DNA from: Muribaculaceae bacterium
GTDB taxonomy: Bacteria > Bacteroidota > Bacteroidia > Bacteroidales > Muribaculaceae
Length of the DNA stretch: 35,209 nt
Direction of reading: 5' to 3'
Assembly (NCBI GenBank): GCA_011959405.1
Contig: BLLX01000014.1
Coordinates: 1-35,209 of the forward strand
Below, one piece after another: positions 1 through 12,167 of this stretch. The notes below the pieces were generated by a model. The model ran no database searches. It saw only the letters and a program-made list of their open reading frames with translations, and had not been told where the DNA came from. The translations under genes were made by a program, and so were the position numbers. Each line of letters begins with the position of its first letter. Position 1 is the stretch's first letter.

Positions 1-360
1 GAGGAGAATGACTAATGCCCATCTCAAAGTTTTGCACTTCGATTTGGAATCTTCACAACCAGCATCAAAATCAAGGATAAAATTCGCCATACAAACCTTG
101 CCCAAAAAACACACATATCTTGTGCCATCAGAAATAATGCACTAACAATCACATGATTTCAAATATCATGCAATAATAATTAGTTGAATCAATATAGGAT
201 CAAAGGCTTAATTCATGAATTTTAAAGGAGGTTTGTTTTATTTGATTTCATTTTGCTCGATGGACTTTCCGATTATTTTAAACTTGGAGTGACCGGGCTT
301 TGAGAAAAATATTTAACTTTGCATTACCATATTATAGTTCAATTACATACGACAGCATGA
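1..360. other. AT-rich stretch without a gene
   Basis: I see no credible coding frame on either strand here. The only signal is a TAACTTTG box at 314-321 on the plus strand that fits the Bacteroidetes -7 element. No TTG lies at the usual 19-20 bp upstream, so it is at best half a promoter. It sits about 40 bp ahead of the degenerate coding remnant that begins near 357 and may be that gene's old promoter. Confidence 0.5.
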
Positions 361-897
361 TTGATCTCTCGTCCATTCATTGTCTGTTACATCCGTATCT
401 CTGAGCCTAATCCAAAAGAATCTTGCAAAAAATTTGCCAATAAACAAATTGGCAAATGGAATCATGCAACCTTGCGCAATTCCATATCCCGTGTTCATGA
501 ACGTCACGTGCGCGTCGAGCTTATACAGGATGGTATAGTGAAAGGATGGTCTCTATGGGTTAATGCACTTTCAAGCCGGAAGAAACAATTGACTTAGAAC
601 TGAAAGTCGATAGATGGACTTGGGCAGACGAAAGCATTACCCATGCAGGTGATTACGTCTCGTGTCTAAGCATACGCAATCCATATGGAGACATATGAAT
701 ACCAATGGGGACATGGCAAAAAAATTACAGTTTCAGATGCCGCTGCGATAGATGCGGTCAGAGTTGACGGCATTTCCCCTGATGCTATATATGACTTGCA
801 CGGACGGAAAGTAACAGATGATGTCAACACTCTATCTTCAGGAATATACATCTGACTGCATAACGGTATCGTCTCGAAAATAACACTTCCCTTCAGG
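361..897 (+). pseudogene. Frameshifted remnant of a secreted-type protein with a C-terminal 'YDLHGRKV' tail
   Basis: Coherent protein-like sequence runs along the plus strand but changes frame. One piece (361-597) ends in two stops. A second frame at about 570-705 reads FKPEETIDLELKVDRW and ends at GDI-stop. A third (683-858) carries YDLHGRKV and SGIYI followed by an in-frame TGA, after which LHNGIVSKITLPF continues to a stop near 900. The last part resembles the C-terminal tail with an IYDxxGRxV core and a GxYI end found on many secreted Bacteroidales proteins, here broken by the TGA. I do not recognise the rest of the protein. Two frame changes plus a nonsense codon argue for decay. An unannotated short gene is possible but less likely. 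Confidence 0.45.
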
Positions 898-931
898 TAG
901 AATTTTAATGGTTATCCGGCAAACCGTCGGA

Positions 932-1281
932 CTATTGTGAACGGGGGCTTAGGTCTCGACCAGAAGCTTTGTGCGGGTCAAACTGTGGCGCATCCTGCTC
1001 AAAAAGGGATGGCTGATAAGGAGTCTCTTGTATTTCTTGCTCTCCGGCGCGTATGATGTGGAAATGAGTTTCTTCAGGCCAAGTATCTGAAAATGTTGTG
1101 CAAAATAGAGGGTGAAATTGCTCCATTCCGGGTCATCACAGGGCAATAGAACAGTTTTCCCTCGGAATACATCTTGATCAAATTCGAGATAGGCGTTTAT
1201 CTCTCGCTCAATATCGTAATATTGAGTATAGAATTCATCGTTCTTGGCGGCTTTTGCCGCCGACAGGGATTCGTTGGCCAT
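932..1281 (-). pseudogene. Truncated, frameshifted EcoRI-type adenine DNA methyltransferase
   Basis: The first about 80 residues, from MANESLSAAKAAKNDEFYTQ through KTVLLPCDDPEWSNF to LISTSYAPESKKYK, look like the N-terminus of the EcoRI-methylase family (adenine-specific modification enzymes, normally several hundred residues). At about 1018-1032 the frame breaks. The family-like continuation YQPSLFEQDAPQFDPHKASG is found in another minus-strand frame and stops at 932. The catalytic region is absent, so no active enzyme can be made. The ATG at 1281 lies 3 bp after the stop of the XRE regulator gene, so both belonged to one transcript, typical of accessory or conjugative DNA. The family call is from remembered sequence features, not from a search. 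Confidence 0.75.
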
Positions 1282-1284
1282 GAT

Positions 1285-1548
1285 TCAGACTGATATTATT
1301 GATTTGCCGAAAAATGTCGACAGCATTGCAAGTGTGGACACAGTAAAATTATGCTGTCCGCTAAGCCATCGAGTTATCTCGCTCGGACGCTTTCCTAACT
1401 GGTCGGCAAGCTGCTTCTTTGAAAGTCCGCGCTCCTGCATAAGGACATCGATTTTATTGGATATTGCGAAAGAGAGACCAATCCCTTCCTTTATTTCAAG
1501 TGGCACTTGACCTACTATTTCTCGGTGTTCGTTTCTAATATCTTTCAT
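1285..1548 (-). CDS. XRE-type helix-turn-helix regulator (HigA-like antitoxin)
   Basis: This is an 87-residue protein with a clear lambda-repressor-like helix-turn-helix at about residues 30-80: NKIDVLMQERGLSKKQLADQ, then GKRPSEITRWLSGQHNFTVSTL. The domain fills most of the protein, as in small antitoxin/autorepressors. The ATG overlaps, as ATGA, the stop of a frame ending in ETDKTFNL that belongs to the decayed toxin-like gene upstream. That coupling is the usual toxin-antitoxin layout with the toxin first. It is followed after 3 bp by the truncated methylase. The reading frame itself is intact, so it may still bind DNA although its presumed partner is dead. Its role as an antitoxin is inferred from context only. 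Confidence 0.75.
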   Translation of the reverse strand: MKDIRNEHREIVGQVPLEIKEGIGLSFAISNKIDVLMQERGLSKKQLADQLGKRPSEITRWLSGQHNFTVSTLAMLSTFFGKSIISV

Positions 1549-1765
1549 AGATTAAATGTTTTGTCGGTTTCGATTATCTTGGATGTTACTGATACAGTTC
1601 CGTCGCATTGCCCTCTTTCAACAGTTCTTCAAATTTTTATAATGTCAGGACATATCCTCGTAACGAGTCATCTTACTCGTATGTCTGCGAATTTTTGACC
1701 CCTCCAACAGTGTAAATGGCACACTTGTCTGTGTCGTTGACTAAAAACAGTTCTACTTCGCGCAT
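1549..1765 (-). pseudogene. Decayed RelE/HigB-like toxin gene
   Basis: From an ATG at 1763-1765 the minus strand reads MREVELFLVNDTDKCAIYTV and runs straight on into GGVKNSQTYE-stop (TAA at 1673-1675). The beginning resembles the start of Bacteroidales RelE/HigB-like toxins of about 110-150 aa, and GGVKNSQTYE resembles a segment close to their C-terminus, so a middle section seems to have been deleted. Further down, FEELLKEG appears in a second frame and DGTVSVTSKIIETDKTFNL in a third. The last ends by an ATGA overlap with the XRE gene. An internal deletion and at least two frameshifts make this a dead gene. The family call is an inference from remembered patterns. Confidence 0.5.
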
Positions 1766-1970
1766 ATCTATGGTTCTTTTAATTAAGGCGCAAAGATACT
1801 ATATTTGACAAACATAGATGTAAAATATAGTTTTTTATCCATATGCATGCAATCAGTTCATACGTTAATACATTCCAACGCTTTCAGCCTACTTTGGGAT
1901 ATTATGCCAAACGATTACAATTAGTTAATGCCTTTGTTCTCCTATTCAATAACATATATAGGAAATAACA
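1766..1970. other. AT-rich intergenic region with a possible promoter box
   Basis: No gene is visible. A minus-strand TATCTTTG box at 1791-1798 fits the Bacteroidetes -7 element and lies 25-30 bp upstream of the ATG of the dead toxin gene, so it was probably the promoter of that cassette. No matching TTG is found at the right distance. Confidence 0.35.
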
Positions 1971-2000
1971 AGCCAGACAGAGCATAAACTCCGTCTGGCT
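1971..2000 (-). terminator. Terminator of the rplM-rpsI-rpsB-tsf operon
   Basis: A 12-bp stem with one mismatch (AGCCAGAC pairing with GTCTGGCT, then a mismatch and three more pairs) closes a 6-nt loop about 70 bp after the tsf stop codon. The minus strand continues with TTGTTATTT, a modest T-rich tail. Position and stem strength support a terminator for the ribosomal operon. Confidence 0.7.
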
Positions 2001-2068
2001 ATAATCAATATTAAAAAGTCAGCACCACCGCCTGATAAATGTCAGACGTTTTAGTAGTGGTGAAATAC

Positions 2069-3061
2069 TTAGTCCTGATTCAGGTTAACGCGCTTGAAAG
2101 AAGCAACCAGAAGTCCCTTCTGTGCTTTTTCAAGATACTGGCCGATAGTAAGAGTGGCATCTTTCACGAATTCCTGTTCCATAAGGCAAGATTCCTTGTA
2201 GAACTTATTCACACGGCCTGTAGCAATATTCTGAATCATCTGTTCGGGCAGATTGGCAGCCTTGGCTTCAGCAGTCTCCTTGATGATCACGCGTGCCTTG
2301 GCAGCATCCTCTTCTGTGATCCAGCCCTTTGTGATATTGGACTCAATGTGAGCCTCGCTATCGAAATGCGCGGGATTGAGACCGGCCTTCTTCAAAGCAA
2401 CTTCAACAGCTTTTTTAACCTGCTCTTCCTTAGTTTTCTCAATAGCTACATTACGCTCTGATTCAACCACTGCGGCAGGAACGCTTTCACGGTCAACAGC
2501 CACAGGATTCATCGATGCAACCTGCATAGCCACGTCACGGCCTACCTGATAGTCTACTCCTTCCAGAGAGAATCCTACAATTGTAGCCAGTTTATTGCCC
2601 AAGTGGTTGTAGGAAGTGGTAGAGGGAGCTTCAATACATTCGTATGCGCCGATCTCCATCTTCTCTCCTGTCTTGCCGACTTCTTCCACAATAAGAGCTT
2701 CGATAGTGCGTCCGTCGATAACGATTGCCTTGACATCCTCAATGCTCTTTGCTTTAGCGGCAACAGCAGCATCCAGAATCTGCTGTGTGAGAGCAACGAA
2801 TCCGGCATTCTTAGCCACAAAGTCAGTTTCACACTTCAAAGCGACAATCGCAGCGAAAGTTCCGTCGTTCTTGGCAAGAACGCATCCTTCGGAAGCTTCA
2901 CGGTCCTCACGCTTGGCGGCTACGGCCTGACCTTTTTTACGAAGGATCTCCACAGCGGCCTCAATATCGCCGTTAGTTTCGGCAAGGGCTTTTTTGCAGT
3001 CCATCAAGCCGGCGCTGGTAAGGTGGCGCAGCTTGGTGATTTCTGCCATAGTAACTGCCAT
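2069..3061 (-). CDS. tsf: Translation elongation factor Ts
   Basis: EF-Ts, the nucleotide exchange factor that reloads EF-Tu with GTP. The 330-residue product begins with a UBA-like N-terminal domain (AEITKLRHLTSAGLMDCKKA, with the conserved 'TGAGMMDCKKAL' pattern appearing as TSAGLMDCKKAL) and continues with the family hallmark KCETDFVAKNAGFVAL near residue 80. The C-terminal section includes the typical EQEFVKDATLTIGQYL. Length is within the range of Bacteroidales EF-Ts. The annotated ATG gives MAVTMAEITK; the second ATG four codons on is an equally plausible start. It is the last gene of the rplM-rpsI-rpsB-tsf operon, 33 bp after rpsB, followed by a hairpin terminator. Confidence 0.97.
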   Translation of the reverse strand: MAVTMAEITKLRHLTSAGLMDCKKALAETNGDIEAAVEILRKKGQAVAAKREDREASEGCVLAKNDGTFAAIVALKCETDFVAKNAGFVALTQQILDAAVAAKAKSIEDVKAIVIDGRTIEALIVEEVGKTGEKMEIGAYECIEAPSTTSYNHLGNKLATIVGFSLEGVDYQVGRDVAMQVASMNPVAVDRESVPAAVVESERNVAIEKTKEEQVKKAVEVALKKAGLNPAHFDSEAHIESNITKGWITEEDAAKARVIIKETAEAKAANLPEQMIQNIATGRVNKFYKESCLMEQEFVKDATLTIGQYLEKAQKGLLVASFKRVNLNQD

Positions 3062-3094
3062 AATATAATAGGGAGTTAGAAGGTTAAAAATTAA

Positions 3095-3934
3095 TTATTC
3101 AGCAACCTCTGCCACTTCCTCAGGAGCGGCGGTTGCAACGGGCTCACCAGCAGGAGCTGCTGCAGGGCGGGCCACACGACGGCGTTCGCGGCGGGGAGCG
3201 GCAGCTTCTGCCTCTGCTTCAGCAGCATTGCTGTCGGCTTTTTCCACCTTGCGCTCTTCAAGACCTTCGTTCATGGCTGCGACAACAGTATCGAGCACGA
3301 GTTCGATGGACTTTGATGCGTCATCGTTTGCAGGAATTACGAAATCAACGTCAGAGGGATCGGAGTTGGTGTCAACCATTGCAAATACGGGGATACCGAG
3401 ACGTACGGCTTCAGCCACTGCGATATGTTCCTTATGAACGTCTACGACAAACAGAGCGGAAGGCAGACGGCTCATGTCGGCGATAGAACCGAGGTTCTTC
3501 TCCAGTTTCGCACGCTGACGGGTGATCTGAAGCTTCTCACGCTTTGACAGATTGTCAAAAGTACCGTCTTTAGTCATTTTGTCGATAGAAGCCATCTTCT
3601 TCACAGCCTTGCGGATGGTGGGGAAGTTGGTGAGCATACCGCCGGGCCAGCGTTCAACGACAAAAGGCATATTCACAGCAGTGGCCTTGTCGGCGATAAC
3701 CTGCTTGGCCTGCTTCTTGGTAGCGACAAAAAGAACTTTCTTGCCAGCTTTTGCTATGCTCTTGAGAGCTGCGGCAGCTTCCTCAAGCTTGGCCTGAGTT
3801 TTGTAAAGGTCAATGATATGAATGCCGTTACGCTCCATGAAGATATAAGGAGCCATAGCGGGATTCCATTTACGCTTGAGGTGGCCGAAGTGGCAACCAG
3901 CTTCGAGAAGTTGTTCGAATGAGGGTGTTGACAT
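3095..3934 (-). CDS. rpsB: 30S ribosomal protein S2
   Basis: Ribosomal protein uS2 of the small subunit. Family signatures are visible at the N-terminus (FEQLLEAGCHFGHLKRKWNP, then MAPYIFMERNGIHIIDL) and further on as FVATKKQAKQV, RWPGGMLTNF and PALFVVDVHKE. The 279-residue length exceeds the bacterial core of about 240 because of an alanine- and glutamate-rich C-terminal tail (from about residue 230, AEAEAEAAAPRRERRR onward), common in Bacteroidetes S2. It lies between rpsI and tsf. The 111-bp gap upstream carries a branched RNA fold that may control it. Confidence 0.97.
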   Translation of the reverse strand: MSTPSFEQLLEAGCHFGHLKRKWNPAMAPYIFMERNGIHIIDLYKTQAKLEEAAAALKSIAKAGKKVLFVATKKQAKQVIADKATAVNMPFVVERWPGGMLTNFPTIRKAVKKMASIDKMTKDGTFDNLSKREKLQITRQRAKLEKNLGSIADMSRLPSALFVVDVHKEHIAVAEAVRLGIPVFAMVDTNSDPSDVDFVIPANDDASKSIELVLDTVVAAMNEGLEERKVEKADSNAAEAEAEAAAPRRERRRVARPAAAPAGEPVATAAPEEVAEVAE

Positions 3935-3980
3935 GTTGTAATGTTGTTAAATGTGTTTACGTTCTTCGTTTTCTGAAAGC

Positions 3981-4025
3981 AATCCCGGAGTAGGGAGCCG
4001 GAAATCGGCGTCCATCGCCGGGATT
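3981..4025 (-). promoter_or_regulatory. Candidate structured leader of rpsB-tsf
   Basis: In the rpsI-rpsB gap the transcript can fold as a compact three-way junction. An outer AATC/GATT helix encloses CGGCG-(ATGGA)-CGCCG and CCGG-(CTCCCTACT)-CCGG. Alternatively AATCCCGG pairs directly with CCGGGATT over 8 bp. It sits about 45 nt upstream of the rpsB ATG inside the operon. No T-run follows, so it is unlikely to be a plain terminator. S2-binding autoregulatory leaders are known in other bacteria; assignment here is by inference only. Confidence 0.45.
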
Positions 4026-4045
4026 TAGATGCTAAACAATAAAGA

Positions 4046-4432
4046 TTAACGCTTGGAGAACTGGAAGCGCTTGCGAGCCTTGGGCTGACCGGGCTTCTTA
4101 CGTTCAACCTCACGCGGGTCACGGGTCATGAAGCCCTGTGCACGCAGTGCGGGTTTATCTTCAGGGTTAATCTTCACAAGGGCGCGTGCGATAGCCAGGC
4201 GCAATGCTTCTGCCTGACCTTTGTAACCGCCGCCATCCAGATTAACATGGATGTCATATTTTTCTGCGCAGTTGAGGGTCAACAGGGGCTGTTTTACCAC
4301 ATACTGCAGAATCGACGAAGGGAAATAGTCGTCAAGGGAACGGTGATTGATTGTGATGGTGCCGTTACCTTCCTTAAGGATCACACGGGCAATAGCTGCT
4401 TTGCGGCGACCGACTGCATTGATATTTTCCAT
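4046..4432 (-). CDS. rpsI: 30S ribosomal protein S9
   Basis: Ribosomal protein uS9, whose C-terminal tail reaches toward the P-site tRNA in the small subunit. The 128-residue product has the normal length. It starts MENINAVGRRKAAIARVILK, contains the signature GGGYKGQAEALRLAIARALV near residues 65-85 and LRAQGFMTRDPREVERKKPG, and ends in the conserved KARKRFQFSKR. It lies 14 bp downstream of rplM, the standard L13-S9 pairing, and is followed by the rpsB leader region. Confidence 0.98.
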   Translation of the reverse strand: MENINAVGRRKAAIARVILKEGNGTITINHRSLDDYFPSSILQYVVKQPLLTLNCAEKYDIHVNLDGGGYKGQAEALRLAIARALVKINPEDKPALRAQGFMTRDPREVERKKPGQPKARKRFQFSKR

Positions 4433-4446
4433 ATTTCAGTTCGCGA

Positions 4447-4926
4447 TTATTTCAGAGTGTTGATATCGATTGCTTTAGGCTCCTGAGCTGCATGGGGATG
4501 CTCGGGTCCGTTATATACATGCATATTGGTGATCAGCTTGCGGCCAAGACGATTCTTGGGAAGCATGCCTTTGAGCACGTGTACGAACAGAGGATGAATT
4601 CCGGCTTTGATGTGCTTGTTGTACGATTTACGCATGAGCACTTCAGGAGTCAGCTCTTTCTGGCCGCCGGGATATCCGGAGAAAGTATAGAATACATGAT
4701 CTGTCATTTTTTTACCGGTCAGAACAACCTTATCGGCATTGATGATGATCACATTGTCGCCACACTCCACATTGGGAGAATAGCAGGTTTTGTATTTACC
4801 CATGAGAATTTTGGCCACCTTGGAACAAAGACGTCCGAGATGTTGGTCGGTAGCATCGATGAGAATCCATTCATGGTCGATGCTCTGGGCATTTGGAGAG
4901 AGAGTCTTGTAGCTTAAAGAATCCAC
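4447..4926 (-). CDS. rplM: 50S ribosomal protein L13
   Basis: Ribosomal protein uL13, an early assembly protein of the large subunit. The 159-residue product shows HEWILIDATDQHLGRLCSKV near residue 20, GDNVIIINADKVVLTGKK and the C-terminal MLPKNRLGRKLITNMHVYNG. The start codon is GTG: it gives MDSLSYKTLS, the usual N-terminus of this protein in Bacteroidales, and no better ATG exists nearby. It is the first gene of the operon, with a promoter about 115 bp upstream and a leader long enough to hold regulatory structure. Confidence 0.97.
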   Translation of the reverse strand: MDSLSYKTLSPNAQSIDHEWILIDATDQHLGRLCSKVAKILMGKYKTCYSPNVECGDNVIIINADKVVLTGKKMTDHVFYTFSGYPGGQKELTPEVLMRKSYNKHIKAGIHPLFVHVLKGMLPKNRLGRKLITNMHVYNGPEHPHAAQEPKAIDINTLK

Positions 4927-5033
4927 GATTAAACGGTTTATTTACAGTTCTTTACAATAGACATTTCCGCGCAGCTCCACTCGGCCAAAAGCATTGCTTG
5001 CGGCAGCGGTCCGATAATTGGTTGGATAAAATC
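4927..5033 (-). promoter_or_regulatory. Untranslated leader of rplM, possible ribosomal-protein leader RNA
   Basis: About 105 nt lie between the inferred transcription start and the rplM GTG. The leader can form a 9-bp hairpin GCCGCAAGC-AAT-GCTTTTGGC (one wobble, one mismatch), embedded in a weaker outer pairing of CCGC with GCGG. The short ORF drawn through this region lacks protein-like character. L13-operon leaders are known in several bacterial groups; I cannot match this one to a defined family by eye. Confidence 0.35.
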
Positions 5034-5039
5034 GGTCCG

Positions 5040-5069
5040 CAAAGGTAGTGATTTTCTACGGATTGGCAA
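5040..5069 (-). promoter_or_regulatory. Promoter of the rplM operon
   Basis: On the minus strand TTG (-33) is followed by 19 bp and TACCTTTG (-7), an exact match to the Bacteroidetes primary sigma-factor consensus TTG-N19-20-TAnnTTTG. The start site would fall near 5033. Confidence 0.8.
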
Positions 5070-5212
5070 TACTTTTTTCAATATTTTTTTAGCATACCCC
5101 CTAATACTATTTATCGCGAAAATATACCGACATTGTAATTTATAAAATTGACAGCAGTTCAGCATACAACCAAACCGCCGTCAACTGACATCGTCAATAA
5201 TAACTATAATTA

Positions 5213-5719
5213 CTAAAGTCTAACCAACATTTTGGCCCCATTTACAATATAAAAGCCGGAAGTTATATTATCCACCCGCCGTTCAAGCATATCGTAAATA
5301 ACAGCATCCTCGCTATCTGACATAGAGTCTGAATATACTGCTTCGATATATGACGGTATATTCTCAATATCCACCACTTTCACTTTGAACTGACATCCTG
5401 CATCAGAAGTATTTGTTCCACTGCCACAATTTATAATTTTGTACCCCATTCCGCTATTGGCCTGATGAAGCTGTATTCCGCCCTCCGCAGTACAGATATA
5501 ATATCCGTCAGTATCAGCGGCCGAAAAAGTCCAACCTTTTGCCGGACTATTGGCCGAAGTCGATAGCTGCTGGTTATTGGCGGCAGATAATGGATTGATA
5601 TACTCCCCCTTTTGCCTGTTCACAATATCGTATGTCGACACCACTTTGCGAACAACAAGTTTCCATTGGGTAATCTGGCTATTCGCATTATCAGAACCCA
5701 CCATAATACCGTCTGCCAA
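5213..5719 (-). pseudogene. 3' fragment of a secreted protein with an 'IYDMLERRV' tail
   Basis: The open frame codes for 168 residues, but the only start is a TTG directly after stop codons, and protein-like sequence (TPLRDNRYLVFWQ) continues upstream in another frame to about 5775. The end, VIYDMLERRVDNITSGFYIVNGAKMLVR, is a typical C-terminal tail of secreted Bacteroidales proteins (IYDxxGRRV, GxYIVNGxKxLV). The middle, with FSAADTDGYYICTAEGGI and MGYKIINCGSG, looks like part of a carbohydrate-binding (ricin/lectin-like) fold, but that is only an impression. The 5' part is missing: an IS256-like element begins at about 5841, so the gene was probably cut by that insertion or by recombination at it. 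Confidence 0.6.
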
Positions 5720-5840
5720 AACACAAGATATCTATTGTCACGCAAAGGAGTCATAAACGTATACCAATTATATCATATCAGCCGTGCAGGGAGTCGGCTC
5801 CTGAATAACCTTATCTGGATCTAAAAACGGAGCATCAGCC

Positions 5841-6875
5841 GACAGATCGTTGAAAATTCGGCAGGTTGGACATTTGGGGTGATAACAGAGCGGTAGTCAA
5901 TCGGTGTTGGGCGTCCTAATAGTGTCTTTTGAGATATTCATCTATGAGTTTATTTCTGTTTTCCTTGCTGATCCCCCGATGAACCCGAACCTTGGTTTTC
6001 AAATCAGAGAATACGCCCTCAATGGCATTGTTGGTATTTGGAAGCCCTGTTTCAGGATGGTCATAGAAGGTCCAAAGCAGTGGCATGTTTCGTTTTATGC
6101 TCAGATATGCACTACGTAGTTTCGGCCGCACGTATGGAGGTATGATGCGCTTGATTCTTTTATCGTGAACACGTTCATTGACAACATCCCTGTATTTCTC
6201 ATACCATTCATTGAAAGCCCCGCAAAAACTCTCCTTATCTGTTTTTGCGATGATGTTTACCAGGTTCAGCAGCTCCCGCGATGTCTCTATGTCCGGATTT
6301 TGAGTCACATACCTGCGAACAATTAATATCTGGTGGAACTGACACATCTGTACAGGTATCGGTTTCAATGCCTGTGGCAGTCACTTCATGCCGTCAATCA
6401 CAATGCCGTATATCCGGAACCCGTTGCTCTTCAACCATTCGATTCCCTCCACATATTGGGCAACTGTTTCATGACGTACATACTTGTGCCATAAGAAACT
6501 CCCCGGAGAGCATCCTTGATAACCATAAGACCAAAGTTCCTGCCCCAATATGTGGTATCCATCTGTACGGTTACATCCTTGTGCTTTGCGATCTTATGGA
6601 TATACCGCATACCTTCCAGATCCCTGCGTATGGTCTTTTCGCAGACGCCGTACTTGGACGCAAGCTGTTCCAGCGTCTGTTTGCCCTCTACATAGTCGCT
6701 GATAACCTTAGCTTTATCGCACCTTATTCCGCCATCAAAACGACGGCCGCAGTCCTTGCATTTATATCGTTGAGTACGGCCTCTCAGACCGTTCCTGACC
6801 ACATTTTTAGACCCGCAAAAAAGCATTTTTTAACCATATCAGTAATCCGCTGATCCGATATTTTGACGAATTGTC
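5841..6875 (-). mobile_element. Inactive IS256-like insertion sequence
   Basis: The element is bounded by imperfect terminal inverted repeats: 5841-5861 (starts GACAGATCGTTGAAAATTCGG) and 6855-6875, whose reverse complement starts GACAATTCGTCAAAATATCGG; 15 of 21 positions agree. Inside is one transposase gene broken by a frameshift and a nonsense codon. No convincing target-site duplication flanks the repeats, so the exact ends may be a few bases further out. Its right end lies 8-10 bp from the T-tract of the rRNA operon terminator; its left end abuts a gene fragment. Confidence 0.65.
5916..6826 (-). pseudogene. Transposase of the IS256-like (Mutator-type) element, frameshifted and with a nonsense codon
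   Basis: The N-terminal half (6431-6826) has a zinc ribbon (CGSKNVVRNGLRGRTQRYKC then KDCGRRF), an HTH-like segment (EQLASKYGVCEKTIRRDL) and the first catalytic aspartate in QMDTTYWGRNFG. Near 6466-6472 the frame is lost, compatible with a deletion of GAAA. The other frame continues VAQYVEGIEWLKSNGFRIYG and IVIDGMK, with the second aspartate. A TGA at 6381-6383 then follows, probably from GGA. The C-terminal half (5916-6368) restores the frame with LKPIPVQMCQFHQ and the glutamate region NTNNAIEGVFSDLKTKVRVH. All three acidic residues are recognisable, but the gene cannot be read through. Related ISL3/IS1249-type names are possible for the family. Confidence 0.8.
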
Positions 6876-6882
6876 TGATATG

Positions 6883-6937
6883 CAAAAAAGAAGGAGAGAG
6901 ATTCTCTCGGGATCATGTCCCTGAAGCGTCTCTCTCC
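6883..6937 (-). terminator. rRNA operon terminator
   Basis: GGAGAGAGA (6893-6901) pairs perfectly with TCTCTCTCC (6929-6937), with a further GGGA/TCCC helix inside. The minus strand then continues through CTT into a run of T. It starts only a few bases after the 5S 3' end, giving a strong intrinsic terminator for the rrn transcript. Confidence 0.85.
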
Positions 6938-6943
6938 TGTGGA

Positions 6944-7052
<109 letters not shown>

Positions 7053-7137
7053 TATCGTAAAAAAGGCAGCAGCATTATGGATCAATATATCTTACACAAA
7101 CAAGCTGTCTGTATATACAGGGGAGGGAAATCCCCCT

Positions 7138-10045
<2,908 letters not shown>

Positions 10046-10175
10046 TATTTCTTGAGATTCTGCTGACTGTAAAAAGCCAGCGCTTCTTTCTGTTGCTCGT
10101 TGTGTCTGTCTCTGATTCAATTATCAGTTACAGTCATATATTGATTCCATAATGTCAATGTGCTCCTTTTTTGTG

Positions 10176-10249
10176 TGGAGAATAACGGATTCGAACCGTT
10201 GACCCCCTGCTTGCAAAGCAGGTGCTCTAGCCAGCTGAGCTAATCCCCC
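10176..10249 (-). tRNA. tRNA-Ala (anticodon TGC)
   Basis: A 74-nt cloverleaf: acceptor GGGGGAT with ATTCTCC, D-arm TAGCTCAGCTGGCTAGAGC, anticodon loop CTTTGCAAG with TGC, T-arm GGTTCGAATCC. CCA is not encoded (the sequence continues ACACAA). It is the only tRNA in the 16S-23S spacer; the tRNA-Ile(GAT) usually paired with it in Bacteroidales operons is absent from both parts of the spacer. Confidence 0.96.
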
Positions 10250-10380
10250 CAATAGACAATAGCGAAGTAGTCCAAAAGAGGTCATCGTGTTGACAATCTC
10301 TTTTCCTTGTCTCTATTATTTCGACCGACCTCTGTAGAGTAAATCCACAAAGATCCGTCTTGCCCTCACTCGGTCTCCAG

Positions 10381-11912
<1,532 letters not shown>

Positions 11913-12136
11913 TTAGTTCTATTTATTTTATTAATAGATCTTCATTTTTGTTGTTCGACCGGCTCGGGCTTCCTGCTTCGATCATCCCCCGGAACTCGTC
12001 CGGCTAATGATCTCCTCAGAATTGACAAGGAACTCGTTTGTTCACTCGCTCTCTTGTACTACTTCTTGTCTATTGTAAGCTTTTCAATGTCCTTCGCTTT
12101 CTCGGTTGCCCTGTCGGTCATCCCCGAAAGCGAGTG

Positions 12137-12167
12137 CAAAGTTACACCACCTTTTCCATTCTACCAA
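12137..12167 (-). promoter_or_regulatory. rRNA operon promoter
   Basis: Minus strand: TTG, 20 bp, TAACTTTG, then CACTCGC at the expected start site near 12130, about 215 bp before 16S. The block TAACTTTGCACTCGC is identical to the tRNA-Arg promoter in this window, and TTTGCACTCG also occurs in the tRNA-Glu promoter. The GC-containing start region is what growth-rate-controlled promoters often show. Confidence 0.8.

Noticed and set aside
4938-5165. 75-codon minus-strand frame upstream of rplM
   Set aside because: It crosses the rplM promoter and has no protein-like composition.
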